Of a stretch of 64,000 nucleotides of DNA, positions 49,740-61,381 are shown piece after piece. Positions within the stretch are counted from its first letter, which is position 1. Each line of letters begins with the position of its first letter. The notes under the pieces were generated by a model. That model was not told the DNA's origin. It was given only the letters and a program-made list of their open reading frames with translations, and made no database searches. A program made the position numbers and the translations under genes. Source of the stretch: Geochorda sp036562495 (GTDB lineage Bacteria; Bacillota; Limnochordia; Limnochordales; Geochordaceae); the NCBI GenBank assembly GCA_036562495.1, contig DATCKA010000144.1:1-64000 (forward strand), given 5' to 3'.

Positions 49740-50627
49740 ATGGAGAGGCGCACCGGTACCTGGACGGTCAAGGAAGGGCTCGCGCGGATGCTCAAGGGGG
49801 GCGTCATCATGGACGTCACCACCCCCGAGCAGGCCCGCATCGCCGAGGAGGCCGGCGCCGTCGCGGTCATGGCCCTCGAGCGGGTGCCGGCCGACATCCG
49901 GGCGGCGGGGGGCGTGGCGCGAATGGCCGACCCCGACGTCATCGAGGCCATCAAGCGGGCCGTCACCATCCCCGTCATGGCCAAGGTGCGCATCGGTCAC
50001 TTCGTCGAGGCGCAGATCCTGGAGGCCCTCGAGGTGGACTTCATCGACGAGAGCGAGGTGCTGACCCCCGCCGACGAGGAGCACCACATCGACAAGCACG
50101 CCTTCAAGGTGCCCTTCGTCTGCGGGGCTCGCGACCTGGGGGAGGCGTTGCGGCGCATCGCCGAGGGCGCCGCCATGATCCGCACCAAAGGCGAGGCCGG
50201 CACGGGCGACATCGTGGAGGCCGTCCGCCACCTGCGCCGGGTCAACCGCCAGATCCGTGAGCTGACCGCCCTGGGCCCCGAGGAACTGATGGCCAGGGCC
50301 AAGGAGCTGGGGGCTCCCTACGAGCTGGTGCGCCAGGTCGCGCGGGAGGGGAGGCTCCCCGTGGTCAACTTCGCCGCTGGCGGTGTGGCCACGCCGGCGG
50401 ATGCCGCGCTCATGATGCAGCTCGGGGCCGACGGCGTCTTCGTGGGATCGGGCATCTTCAAGTCGGCCGATCCGGCCGCCCGAGCCCGCGCCATCGTGCA
50501 GGCGGTGGCTCACTACGACGACCCCCACGTCCTGGCCGAGGTCTCGAGAGGCCTGGGCGAGGCGATGCCCGGGCGTGCGGCCGCCCAGTTGCCGGCAGCG
50601 GAGCGGCTGCAGGAGCGAGGGTGGTGA
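49740..50627 (+). CDS. pdxS: pyridoxal 5'-phosphate synthase subunit PdxS
   Basis: The 295-residue synthase makes PLP from ribose 5-phosphate, glyceraldehyde 3-phosphate and ammonia. The two Schiff-base lysines are K82 (MAKVRIGH) and K150 (IRTKGEAGTG); GVIMDVTTPEQARIAEEAGA opens the barrel and ADGVFVGSGIFKS is the C-terminal phosphate loop. ATG 49740 is 8 bases after AGGAG; an overlapping ATG five bases upstream is out of frame. pdxT follows 7 bases later. An FMN riboswitch lies upstream, unusual for this gene. Confidence 0.96.
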   Translation: MERRTGTWTVKEGLARMLKGGVIMDVTTPEQARIAEEAGAVAVMALERVPADIRAAGGVARMADPDVIEAIKRAVTIPVMAKVRIGHFVEAQILEALEVDFIDESEVLTPADEEHHIDKHAFKVPFVCGARDLGEALRRIAEGAAMIRTKGEAGTGDIVEAVRHLRRVNRQIRELTALGPEELMARAKELGAPYELVRQVAREGRLPVVNFAAGGVATPADAALMMQLGADGVFVGSGIFKSADPAARARAIVQAVAHYDDPHVLAEVSRGLGEAMPGRAAAQLPAAERLQERGW

Positions 50628-50634
50628 GGGGCGG

Positions 50635-51255
50635 ATGTCTCGGCCCATCGGTGTGCTGGCGCTTCAGGGATCGGTACAGGAGCACGAGGTCGCGCTCCGC
50701 AAGCTGGGGGTGCAGGTGCGCCGCGTCCGGGAGCCCCGGGACCTGGACGGGCTGGCGGGCCTGGTGCTGCCCGGGGGCGAGAGCAGCACGCTGCGCCGCC
50801 TCATGCGAGATGGCCTGACCGATGCCATCCGCCAGGCGCACGCCGCGGGACTCGCGTTGATGGGTACGTGTGCCGGTCTGATCCTGCTGGCCACCACCGT
50901 GGTGGAGCAGGCGGAGCCGGGCCAGGTGCCGACGGGCCGCGACGAGGCGGGTGGGGGGCTGCGGCTGCTGGACGTGACGGTCGCCCGAAACGGCTACGGC
51001 CGCCAGACGGCCAGTTTCGAGACGCCCGTCGTGTTGCAATCGCCGCTGGACGGCGAGCCCTTCCCGGGGGTCTTCATCCGGGCGCCCCGGATCGTCGCGC
51101 TGGGCCCGCAGGTGCGGCCCCTGGCCACCTGCGGCGGTGAACCGGTGGCCGTGCAGAGCGGGCGGGTGCTGGGCTGCGCCTTCCATCCCGAGCTGACGGA
51201 GGACCTGCGGTTGCATCGCTACTTCGTGGAGGTGCTGGCGACGCCGAGCGGTTGA
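50635..51255 (+). CDS. pdxT: PLP synthase glutaminase subunit PdxT
   Basis: The 206-residue class I glutamine amidotransferase supplies ammonia to PdxS. The catalytic triad is C79 (GTCAGL), H184 and E186 (FHPELTED), and the oxyanion-loop LPGGESSTLRR is present near residue 44. Typical PdxT length is about 195-200. ATG 50635 follows GAGGG by 5 bases, and the seven-base gap to pdxS shows co-expression. Confidence 0.95.
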   Translation: MSRPIGVLALQGSVQEHEVALRKLGVQVRRVREPRDLDGLAGLVLPGGESSTLRRLMRDGLTDAIRQAHAAGLALMGTCAGLILLATTVVEQAEPGQVPTGRDEAGGGLRLLDVTVARNGYGRQTASFETPVVLQSPLDGEPFPGVFIRAPRIVALGPQVRPLATCGGEPVAVQSGRVLGCAFHPELTEDLRLHRYFVEVLATPSG

Positions 51256-51324
51256 GGGTGCCAGGACGCCCGCCCGACGGCGGCGAATCGGGGAACGGAC
51301 TCGAGCGGGTAGGGGGGCGGGCCC

Positions 51325-52668
51325 GTGTCGACCTGGCGCAAGGTCCTCTACAGCCTGGGCTCCCTGGGAGCGGCTCTCCCGGGCCAGGTGGTCACCACGT
51401 ACATCCTCTTCTTCTACGTCGACGTCTTGCGGGCCCCGGCCGCCCGGATCGGCCAGATGATGGCCATCTGGAGCCTGTGGAACGCGTTCAACGACCCGCT
51501 CTTGGGCTTCATCTCCGACCGGACCCGCACCCGGTGGGGGCGACGCATCCCCTACATCGCAGCGGGATGGCTCCCGCTAGCGCTCGCCTTCTACCTCTTA
51601 TGGGCGCCGCCGCCGGGCGTGCGCGAGTCGACCGCGGGGATGCTGCCGTGGTACTTCCTGATCACCATCTGCGCCTACGACTTCTTCTTCACCATGACGG
51701 TGCTCAACTGGACGGCCCTGTTCCCCGAGATGTTCCCCCAGCTCCGGGAGCGGGCCTCGGTCTCGGCCATGCGGCAGGCCTGGACCCTGGTGGGCCTGGC
51801 GCTGGGCATGGCCCTGGGCTCGACGGTGGCCGATGCCCTGGGCTGGGACGGCATGGGCTTGCTCTTCGGGGTCATCACGGGGCTGGCCTTGCTGGCTTCG
51901 CTGGCTGGGGCTCGGGAGGATCCCCGCTTCGGTGAGGCTCAGGCGATGAGCCTGTTGCCCGCCCTGCGCCACACCCTGGCCAACTTCTCCTTCGTCACCT
52001 TCGCGCTGGTCAGCTTCTCGGTGCAGCTGGCGCTGGCGGTCATCCAGGCCGCCATCCCGTTTTACACCAAGTACGCCCTGGGGCTCTCCCCGCTGGGCAA
52101 CACCCTGGTGCTGGCCTCGACCTTCGGCGTCATGGCCGTTACGCTGCCCCTCTGGGTGCGCCGCACCCATGCCGTGGGACCCCGGCGCGCCATGCTGGAG
52201 GGGGTGGTGCTCTTCCTGGTCTCGTTGACCGGCTTCTGGTTTGCCCGGGACCTGGTGAGCGCCATGGTGGCGGCGGGTGCCGTGGGGCTAGGGGTCTCGG
52301 CCGTGCTGCTGTTGCTGGACGTGCTCATCTCCGACGTCATCGACGAGGACCACCTGCAGACGGGGCAGCGTCGCGAGGGCATGTACTTCGGGATGCACGC
52401 GCTGATCCTGCGCCTCAACGGCATCGCCCAGGCCGCGATCCTGGCCTTCGTGCTGACCCGCTCCGGCTACGACCCCGACCTGGCCATCCAGCCCGAGAGC
52501 GCCCTTACCGGCCTCCGGCTGCTGGTGACGGCAGTGCCGGCAGCCATCCTGGCCATCACCCTGGTCTGGTTGTGGCTGTACCCTCTGCACGGGGCGAGGC
52601 TCAGCCGCATCCGGGAAGGCGTGCGACAGCTGCGGGCGGGGGCCGGCGCCCCGTCGTCGCTAGCCTGA
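51325..52668 (+). CDS. GPH-family (glycoside-pentoside-hexuronide) cation symporter
   Basis: The 447-residue transporter has 12 hydrophobic segments and GPH motifs: WNAFNDPLLGFISDRTRTRWGRRIPYI in loop 2-3 and a later DVISDVIDEDHLQTGQRREGMYFG. These proteins import sugars or glycosides with Na+ or H+. GTG 51325 follows GGGGGGCGG by about 6 bases. It is 69 bases after pdxT, so it could be on the same riboswitch transcript, but a functional link is not obvious. MurQ nearby would allow an amino-sugar substrate; that is only a guess. Confidence 0.88.
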   Translation: MSTWRKVLYSLGSLGAALPGQVVTTYILFFYVDVLRAPAARIGQMMAIWSLWNAFNDPLLGFISDRTRTRWGRRIPYIAAGWLPLALAFYLLWAPPPGVRESTAGMLPWYFLITICAYDFFFTMTVLNWTALFPEMFPQLRERASVSAMRQAWTLVGLALGMALGSTVADALGWDGMGLLFGVITGLALLASLAGAREDPRFGEAQAMSLLPALRHTLANFSFVTFALVSFSVQLALAVIQAAIPFYTKYALGLSPLGNTLVLASTFGVMAVTLPLWVRRTHAVGPRRAMLEGVVLFLVSLTGFWFARDLVSAMVAAGAVGLGVSAVLLLLDVLISDVIDEDHLQTGQRREGMYFGMHALILRLNGIAQAAILAFVLTRSGYDPDLAIQPESALTGLRLLVTAVPAAILAITLVWLWLYPLHGARLSRIREGVRQLRAGAGAPSSLA

Positions 52669-52740
52669 GATGATGCTTCCAGGCAGAGTGGTGGGTCGGG
52701 GCCCCCGCCGAAGGCCTCGTCGCCTCCCGCAAGCCCTCAC

Positions 52741-53481
52741 TCAGTCGGGCCACAACCCCGCCAGGAGGAGCATGAAGAGCACGGCATTGCCGATCTCGAC
52801 GAGGCCGACCGTCAGCGGACGCAGCCGCCGTCGCCTCGGCATGAGCCAGGTGCGCAGGGCGCTCGGCACGTAGGCCCACCCCATCTGGGGCAGCCCCAGC
52901 AGAGCCGGCAGGCCCAGCAACCCCAGGTGCACCAGGTCGGAGAGCCGCTTGAAGGCGGGGTCGTCCCGCTCGCGAAAGACGGTCTTGACGTGGAAGGCCG
53001 TCCCCATGAAGAAGACGAAGCAGAGAAGCCACAACAGGCCCGCATCCCGATCGAGGCGACCCGACCCCACCAGGTACGAGACCGGTCCCCACAGCTCGAG
53101 TCCGGCGATGGCCAGCGCGTCGTTGAGGAGCGTCCGCTCCTGGCGACGCCTGGCGAAGTAGAGGTTGAGGGCGAAGGCCGCGACGGCGGCGGCTCCGAAG
53201 AGGACGATGACCGGGAAGCGCCAGACGGGGTACGCCATCAATGCCACGGCGGCGGCTCCCATGCCGGCGGCCCACCGCCACAAGGGTCCACCCCGTCCGC
53301 CCTCGCGCACGGCTTCGAGGGCGGCATGGGACGCCAGGTGTACCGAGAAGGCCGACAGCAACACCAGCAGGTGGGCAGGGTGAAGCCCTCCCAGGACGGC
53401 ACCCAGGAGGACCGGCACCAGCCACATGAACCAGACGCCGTGCTCCCGCGGGATGATCCGCTTGGGAAGAAGGGCGCTCAT
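52741..53481 (-). CDS. YwiC-like membrane protein
   Basis: The 246-residue protein has seven or eight hydrophobic segments. The start IPREHGVWFMWLVPVLLG and later NLYFARRRQERTLLNDALAIAGLELWGP match the YwiC-like family of Bacillota and Actinomycetota. Function is unknown, although the fold looks related to UbiA-type prenyltransferases and lacks their clear DxxxD pairs. ATG 53481 is six bases downstream of murQ's stop, so the two are co-transcribed. Confidence 0.8.
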   Translation of the reverse strand: MSALLPKRIIPREHGVWFMWLVPVLLGAVLGGLHPAHLLVLLSAFSVHLASHAALEAVREGGRGGPLWRWAAGMGAAAVALMAYPVWRFPVIVLFGAAAVAAFALNLYFARRRQERTLLNDALAIAGLELWGPVSYLVGSGRLDRDAGLLWLLCFVFFMGTAFHVKTVFRERDDPAFKRLSDLVHLGLLGLPALLGLPQMGWAYVPSALRTWLMPRRRRLRPLTVGLVEIGNAVLFMLLLAGLWPD

Positions 53482-53487
53482 CGTCGC

Positions 53488-54393
53488 TCAGGCATCTCGC
53501 TCCCGTACGGCCCGCCGCACGAAGCCACCTGCCGCCGCGAGCCGCGCCCTGGCCTCCTCGACTCCTACGCCGGCCAGGAGCATGACGATGGCGGTCTTGA
53601 CGTGCATCCCGGCCCGGGCGAGGGCGTCGAGGGCCTGCTCCTCGGAGCAGCCGGTGGCTGCCATCACCATCCGCAGGGCGCGTCGGCGCAGCTTCTCGTT
53701 GGTCGCGCGCATGTCGACCATGAGGTTGCGGTAGACCTTGCCCAGCCGCACCATGGCGCCGGTGGAGATCATGTTGAGCACCATCTTCTGGGCGGTCCCC
53801 GCCTTGAGGCGGGTGGAGCCGGCCAGCACCTCGGGGCCCACCACCGGCGCGATGGCCACGTCGGCCAGGGCCTCGATCGGACTGGGCCTGTTGCAGGCGA
53901 TGGAGACCGTCCGGGCGCCCACATCACGAGCAGCTCGCAGGGCTCCCATGACGAAGGGCGTGCGCCCGCTGGCGGTCAGCCCCACCACCAGGTCCCCCGA
54001 TCGCACCGTCTCCCGGACCCTGCGGTACCCCTCCTGCTCGTCGTCCTCGGCGTCCTCCACCGGGCTGAAGGCCGCTTGAGGCCCACCGGCCAGGATCACC
54101 CGCACGACGTCGGGATCCACGCCGAAGGTGGGCTGCCACTCCGAGGCATCCAGCATGCCCAGGCGGCCGCTGGTGCCGGCGCCGACGTAGACGACCCGGC
54201 CCCCTGCGGCGAGGGTGGAGGCGGCCAGGTCGATGGCGCGAGCGATGGCCGGCAGCTCGTCGCGCACGGCCGTCGCCACCAGCGCGTCCTCCTGGTTCAT
54301 GAGGCGAGCGATCTCGAAGGAAGAGAGGCGGTCCAGATCACGGCTCAGTGGATTGTGGGATTCGGTCGTGAGATCTTGCAGCGACGAAGGCAT
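53488..54393 (-). CDS. murQ: N-acetylmuramic acid 6-phosphate etherase
   Basis: The 301-residue SIS-domain lyase cleaves MurNAc-6-phosphate to GlcNAc-6-phosphate and D-lactate. Signature blocks are TTESHNPLSRDLDRL at the N-terminus, YVGAGTSGRLGMLDASEWQPTFG near 68, the catalytic region AGGPQAAFSPVEDAEDD near 102 and TGAMVRLGKVYRNLMVDM near 207. ATG 54393 has GGAGG 5 bases upstream. No MurP or AmgK-type kinase is adjacent. It fits a salvage route with NamZ and NagZ, and the released D-lactate is not an obvious LutABC substrate (L-specific). Confidence 0.95.
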   Translation of the reverse strand: MPSSLQDLTTESHNPLSRDLDRLSSFEIARLMNQEDALVATAVRDELPAIARAIDLAASTLAAGGRVVYVGAGTSGRLGMLDASEWQPTFGVDPDVVRVILAGGPQAAFSPVEDAEDDEQEGYRRVRETVRSGDLVVGLTASGRTPFVMGALRAARDVGARTVSIACNRPSPIEALADVAIAPVVGPEVLAGSTRLKAGTAQKMVLNMISTGAMVRLGKVYRNLMVDMRATNEKLRRRALRMVMAATGCSEEQALDALARAGMHVKTAIVMLLAGVGVEEARARLAAAGGFVRRAVRERDA

Positions 54394-54406
54394 CGCTACC
54401 TCCGAA

Positions 54407-55174
54407 TCAGGCGGTCTCGCCCAACTCCCGCAACAGCTGGCGGGCGCGCTCCTTGGTGCGGGCGTCGTTGACCGGATCGTCTTCGGGCATGGCCAGCACC
54501 TCTCGCAAGGTCCTCACCGCCGCCGCGCGGTTGCCAGCGGCATGATACGCCTCTGCCAGGCCGAGACGGTAGAGGAGGTCGTCAGGAGCATACCTCACCG
54601 AGAGCTCGGCATGCTCCACTGCCTTGCGCTTGTCGCCGATGGAGAGCGGACGGCCCGGCACCACCCGATAGAGGACGCTCAGCACGTGGTGCGCCCCCGC
54701 GTGCGTCGGATCCAGCTCGAGCACCGTCTGCATCTCCCGCAACACGTCGTCGACCAGGAAGAGGCTGGCGAGGATGCCCCGCTCCTCCCCCACCCGGCCG
54801 ATGAGCACCCCGTACCAGTAATGGCCGTCCACACCACGGGGGTCGATCTCGGTCGCCCGTCGGGCCAGACGCTCGCCCTCCTCCAGGAGGGGACGCCGCT
54901 CGGGCTTGGGCACCAACTCGGCCAGCTGCCAGGCCGCCCGTCCTGCCTTCCATGCGGCCTCGTACGACTGTGGGTCGGCTTCGAGAGCCTCCTTGTAGAG
55001 CGCGTACGCCTTCTGTAACTCCTCCAGGCTGCGGGCCGACTCGTAGAGCGCATCGGCCTGGGCCACCCTCTCGGCCACCCCCGCCGGGCTCGCCGCAGCC
55101 CTCGCACCCGGGGCGCCCATGGCAGCCAGGGCCAGCAGGGCCGACACCAGCCACCCGCTCACCGAGACCCGCAT
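54407..55174 (-). CDS. exported tetratricopeptide-repeat protein
   Basis: The 255-residue product begins with a signal peptide (VSVSGWLVSALLALAAMGAPGARAAA). It then has about four helix-turn-helix repeats of TPR type, such as LQKAYALYKEALEADPQSYEAAWKAG and AVEHAELSVRYAPDDLLYRLGLAEAYHAAGN. It probably acts as a periplasmic or surface scaffold. The start is uncertain: ATG 55174 gives a textbook signal but has no ribosome-binding site; GTG 55198 has GGGGGTGG nearby and would add eight residues. It lies between the cytochrome gene and murQ on the same strand. Confidence 0.78.
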   Translation of the reverse strand: MRVSVSGWLVSALLALAAMGAPGARAAASPAGVAERVAQADALYESARSLEELQKAYALYKEALEADPQSYEAAWKAGRAAWQLAELVPKPERRPLLEEGERLARRATEIDPRGVDGHYWYGVLIGRVGEERGILASLFLVDDVLREMQTVLELDPTHAGAHHVLSVLYRVVPGRPLSIGDKRKAVEHAELSVRYAPDDLLYRLGLAEAYHAAGNRAAAVRTLREVLAMPEDDPVNDARTKERARQLLRELGETA

Positions 55175-55263
55175 CCGACGCGCCGACACGTCCAAGCGCA
55201 CGGCAGCCACCCCCGGCTCCCATGCTTCCGCGATCGGCCGGGTCCTCCTCCCAGCGAGACGAA

Positions 55264-55290
55264 GGGGGCGGAGCCTTCGGCCCCGCCCCC
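55264..55290 (-). terminator. GC-rich hairpin after cytochrome gene
   Basis: GGGGGCGG (55264-55271) pairs with CCGCCCCC (55283-55290) around an 11-base loop, about 40 bases past the cytochrome stop on the minus strand. There is no U tract, so termination would be weak or factor-dependent. Confidence 0.4.
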
Positions 55291-55332
55291 CTGCCGTCGC
55301 ATGGTCGGTACCCGGTCGGCTCGGGTCGGCCC

Positions 55333-56475
55333 TCAGCGCAGCGCCTCCTGCGTCGCCGTCAGGACCGTCCGCACGAACGTCGGGTTGTGGACGCCCATGG
55401 AGCCGTCCCAGAGGACGACCAGGTAATTCCACATGGCACGGACAATGGGATCCGAGGTGGGGATGACGGGCTTGCCGTCGGCCCCCTTGATCTGGCCCAG
55501 CTGGGCGTAGAACACCTTGCCGTCCTGCATGGAGATCTCGAAGCCCATCTGTCCGTGGATGCTCGTCGGCGCGACGGCTACGATGCGCTTGCCGTCGATG
55601 GCCATCGGGAGGGTCTTGTCAGTCTCGGGATCCCAGGCATCGATGTCCTGCACCTTGGCCGCGAACTGCTTGACGAACCGCTCGCTGATGGCCGCCGCCG
55701 TCTCGTCCAGGAGCGCCTTGATGGGCCGCTGCACCATCTCTGCCTTGTACTCGGCGCCGTGGCAGTTGGCGCAGCTGTCGAGCGAGGCCTGGAAGGTATG
55801 GCCCCCACCCATCTCCATGTGGCAGGTGACGCACGAGTCGCCCGTAAACGCCGCGTGGGCCGAGACGTACGCGTCGCCGTAGTCGACGAAGTAGACGTTC
55901 TTGCCCATGATGACGTCCGCCTGCACCGAGTGGTGCGGCGCCGTGTAGCGGCCAGCATCGGCGGCGTCCCACTGGATGGCGCCGTTGCGGGAGTTGTGGC
56001 AGCTCATGCACAGGGCACCCTCGCCGACGCCCTTCACGGCGAAGCCGGAGGGCAGCACCGGCGTCGAGTCGGTGATGCGCAGCTCGAAGGTGTCGGTGTG
56101 GCACGCCTCGCAGTCGACGGGCTGTACCGACTCGGCCGTCAGCCCGATGCTGGCCAGATACTCCACCGTGGCCGCCTTGCCGTCGGGCCCGGTGATGTTG
56201 CCGGGGTTGCCCTTCTTGAGCTGCTCAGCCCAGACGACGAAGCCCTGAGAGGCATGGCAACGCCCGCAGTGAGCGGCCGAGGCCTGGCGGAAGTCGACCG
56301 TCGCATCCTGCACCGCCAGCTCCCGGTTGGCGTGCCCGGATTGCTCCCACTCGCTGTGGATCCCACCGCCGGCCCCCTCGACCACCGCCGACGGCCCCGG
56401 TGCCCAGCTCAGCGAGACGACCAGGGCCAGCGCGGCGAGCCCAGCGACGGCCAGGAAGCTGTGAAGTCGCTGCAT
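55333..56475 (-). CDS. exported pentaheme c-type cytochrome
   Basis: The 380-residue protein has an N-terminal signal (FLAVAGLAALALVVSLSW) and five CxxCH haem sites: C70-H74, C122-H126, C156-H160, C215-H219 and C235-H239. Extra histidines (SGHAN, APHHSV, AHAAF, GGHTF) can serve as distal ligands. The last 140 residues have no haem motif. The layout suggests periplasmic or surface electron transfer; similarity to nitrite/hydroxylamine-type multihaem folds is possible but no active-site CxxCK is present. ATG 56475 follows a GAGGGATGGGGG stretch. No cytochrome c maturation genes are in the window. Confidence 0.88.
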   Translation of the reverse strand: MQRLHSFLAVAGLAALALVVSLSWAPGPSAVVEGAGGGIHSEWEQSGHANRELAVQDATVDFRQASAAHCGRCHASQGFVVWAEQLKKGNPGNITGPDGKAATVEYLASIGLTAESVQPVDCEACHTDTFELRITDSTPVLPSGFAVKGVGEGALCMSCHNSRNGAIQWDAADAGRYTAPHHSVQADVIMGKNVYFVDYGDAYVSAHAAFTGDSCVTCHMEMGGGHTFQASLDSCANCHGAEYKAEMVQRPIKALLDETAAAISERFVKQFAAKVQDIDAWDPETDKTLPMAIDGKRIVAVAPTSIHGQMGFEISMQDGKVFYAQLGQIKGADGKPVIPTSDPIVRAMWNYLVVLWDGSMGVHNPTFVRTVLTATQEALR

Positions 56476-56803
56476 GACCGGACCCCCATCCCTCTTGAGT
56501 GCGATTCCTTCTAGGGCTCGCTACATCCAAGGCTTGCCGCCACCCTAATCCAACCCGAAGGCGCGGGTCGGAAGCCAGTTGCGAACGCCACGGGACGGGC
56601 CCTGGCCTTTGTCCCCGGGGAATCGGTGGGCCACGGTAGTCCCATCGGGTCTCCGTTGCTCCGAGGGGTCGGGTGCAGAGCCGAGTGCGACGCCAGGCAG
56701 GTCCCCCCGATCCCGCCAGGACCACCGGTTCCTTGCTAAAATGAGGACGGCGGTCCGCCCAGGTCACTTGGAGCAGGGGACGCCTTTGGGGGGCTCACGC
56801 GCC
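56476..56803. other. intergenic region between divergent cytochrome and aconitase genes
   Basis: About 330 bases without a supported gene. An in-frame ATG at 56741 upstream of aconitase reads through non-conserved sequence. TAAAAT at 56737-56742 could be an aconitase -10 but has no good -35. No T-box, riboswitch or tRNA was recognised. Confidence 0.4.
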
Positions 56804-59557
<2,754 letters not shown>

Positions 59558-59563
<6 letters not shown>

Positions 59564-60184
59564 GGAGCGGTGCGGCGCCACCGCCACGTGGCGCCGCACC
59601 AGCGCGGCCGCCAGCACGATGGCCAGGGCTCCGTTGAGGAGCCCTTTGAGCGCGTTGAAGGGCACGATGGCCGGCCACATCAGCGCGGCGACCCGGGCGG
59701 GGGGCATCCCCATCTCCAGGTAGAGGATGGGGAAGTTGGCCAGCGCCATCACCACGACGCGGGCGGTGGTGCCGACGGCGACGCCCAGCGCCATGGCCGG
59801 CAGCGCGGACGCATGCAACGGTCGCAGGGTGCCTCGCGCCGTCGCCTCCCCTTCCTCCATCGGCCACAGCCGGTGGGAGACCGCCGAGGCGACGCCGACG
59901 AAGGTGGCGGCCGCCAGGAAGTCGGCCAGCGGGCCGAACGGGTCGGTGCCCCGCAGGATCCAGAAGAGGACGTCCTTGAGGAAGACGGTCAGGACGCCCG
60001 CCCCCGGTCCCATCATCAACCCCGTCAGCAGTCCCACCGCATCGCTGGGGTCGTACTTGAGAAACGTGGCGCCCGGCACGATGGGGAAGCGGATGGTCAG
60101 CATGGCCACCAAAGAGGCCGCCGCCATCACGCCCACCTGCGTGAGGCGCCGGGCACCGGCCGGGGCGGGGGCACGTCGGCTCAT
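59558..60184 (-). CDS. ECF transporter S-component (RibU-like fold)
   Basis: The 208-residue membrane protein has five or six segments. FPIVPGATFLKYDPSDAVGLLTGLMMGPGAGVLTVFLKDVL near residue 32 resembles the N-terminal half of ECF substrate-binding components, especially the RibU-type DxSD motif. It would bind a small vitamin-like ligand and need shared EcfAA'T modules, which are not here. ATG 60184 overlaps the upstream synthase stop (ATGA) and GGAGGGAGCG lies about 10 bases before it, so it is part of the prp operon. Ligand is unknown; riboflavin is one candidate. Confidence 0.75.
59569..59600. terminator. perfect 13-bp hairpin between acnA and ECF gene
   Basis: GGTGCGGCGCCAC and GTGGCGCCGCACC form a perfect stem with a CGCCAC loop, starting 6 bases after the acnA stop and inside the 3' end of the convergent ECF gene. 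There is no U tract. Its perfection and position favour an acnA terminator, with the ECF C-terminus adapted to it. Confidence 0.45.
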
Positions 60185-61338
60185 GCCGGCGACGCTCCCT
60201 CCGCAGGCCGCAGCCCCCGGGGGCCCTGGTAGAGCACGCGCGGCCGGAAGATGCGGTTGTTGGCGTGCTGCTCGATGACGTGGGCCACCAGCCCGGGCGT
60301 GCGCGCCGCCAGGAAGATGGGCGTGTCCAGCTCGATGGGGATGTCGAGCAGGTAGTAGATGAGCCCGACCGGGTAGTCGGTGTTGGGGTAGAGGCCCTTC
60401 TCTCGCAGCATGACCTGCTCGACGATCTGGTAGATGCGGTACAGCTCCGGCCCCTCCGGCCGCCGGTCGGCCAGCTCGGGGATGGCGTCCTTGAGCAGGT
60501 AGGCCCGGGGGTCGTAGCGGCGCATGTAGACCCGGTGGCCAAACCCCATGATGCGCTCCTTGCGTGCCAGGCGCTCCATCACGTACGCCTCGGCGATGGA
60601 GGCGCCCCCGCGCTCGAGGATGTCGAGCAGCATCCGTGCCACCGCCTCGTTGGCCCCGCCGTGCAGCGGGCCCTTGAGGGAGGCGGCCGCGCCCGCGACG
60701 GCCCCGTACAGGTCCGACAGGGTGGAGGCGATGACCCGCGCCGCGAACGTGGAGTTGGGCATCTCGTGTTCGACGTAGCACGTGAGGGTCAGGTCGAAGA
60801 TGCGGGCCGCCTGGGGATCGGGGCGGCGTCCCGTGATCATCTGCAGGAAGCGCTCCGCGAAGCCCAGAGCCGGATCCGGCCGCAGCGTCGGCAGCCCTCT
60901 CAGGATGCGGTAGGCGTTGGCCGTGATGGCGGGCATCCGGGCCAGGAGCCGCACGCCCTTGCGGACGTTGGACTCGGGGGTCGTGTCGCGCAGCTCGTCG
61001 GGCGCCTCGAAGCTGGCCAGGGCGGAGATGGCCGTGCGCTGGGCGTCCATCACCTCCGCGGTGCGCGGCATCAGTTCCAGCATCCGCAACACCGCCTCGG
61101 GCGGCTCCGCCTGGTCGCGCAGGGCCTGCTCGAAGGCGGCCAACTCGTCGGCTGACGGCAGGTGGCCGTAGATGACGAGATAGGCCACCCGTGGGTAGTC
61201 GAGCCGCCTGGCCAGCTCGATGAGGTCGTAGCCCCGCACCACGATCTGCTCGTGGTCCACGTCCAGGTAGGAGATGGATGTCGCGGTGGCGATGACCCCT
61301 TCGAGACCGGGGCTGTAAGGCGCATCCGGACCGGACAT
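60181..61338 (-). CDS. prpC: 2-methylcitrate synthase / citrate synthase
   Basis: The 385-residue enzyme condenses propionyl-CoA or acetyl-CoA with oxaloacetate. Catalytic histidines are in GPLHGGANE and GFGHRVY, and the C-terminal arginine region FRPRVLYQGP is present. The length and the N-terminal GLEGVIATATSISYLD match the small citrate/methylcitrate synthases of Bacillota, which are often bifunctional. Neighbouring prpB and prpD favour the methylcitrate role. ATG 61338 follows GGGGGG by 8 bases; longer in-frame starts lack support. It is 43 bases downstream of prpB. Confidence 0.88.
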   Translation of the reverse strand: MSGPDAPYSPGLEGVIATATSISYLDVDHEQIVVRGYDLIELARRLDYPRVAYLVIYGHLPSADELAAFEQALRDQAEPPEAVLRMLELMPRTAEVMDAQRTAISALASFEAPDELRDTTPESNVRKGVRLLARMPAITANAYRILRGLPTLRPDPALGFAERFLQMITGRRPDPQAARIFDLTLTCYVEHEMPNSTFAARVIASTLSDLYGAVAGAAASLKGPLHGGANEAVARMLLDILERGGASIAEAYVMERLARKERIMGFGHRVYMRRYDPRAYLLKDAIPELADRRPEGPELYRIYQIVEQVMLREKGLYPNTDYPVGLIYYLLDIPIELDTPIFLAARTPGLVAHVIEQHANNRIFRPRVLYQGPRGLRPAEGASPA

Positions 61339-61381
61339 CACGGCAACCCCCCTTGCCATTGCCGGGCCATGGGACCGCCCC

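Noticed and set aside
56476..56803. T-box or other leader RNA before aconitase
   Set aside because: No T-box sequence, anti-terminator or known aptamer core could be found.
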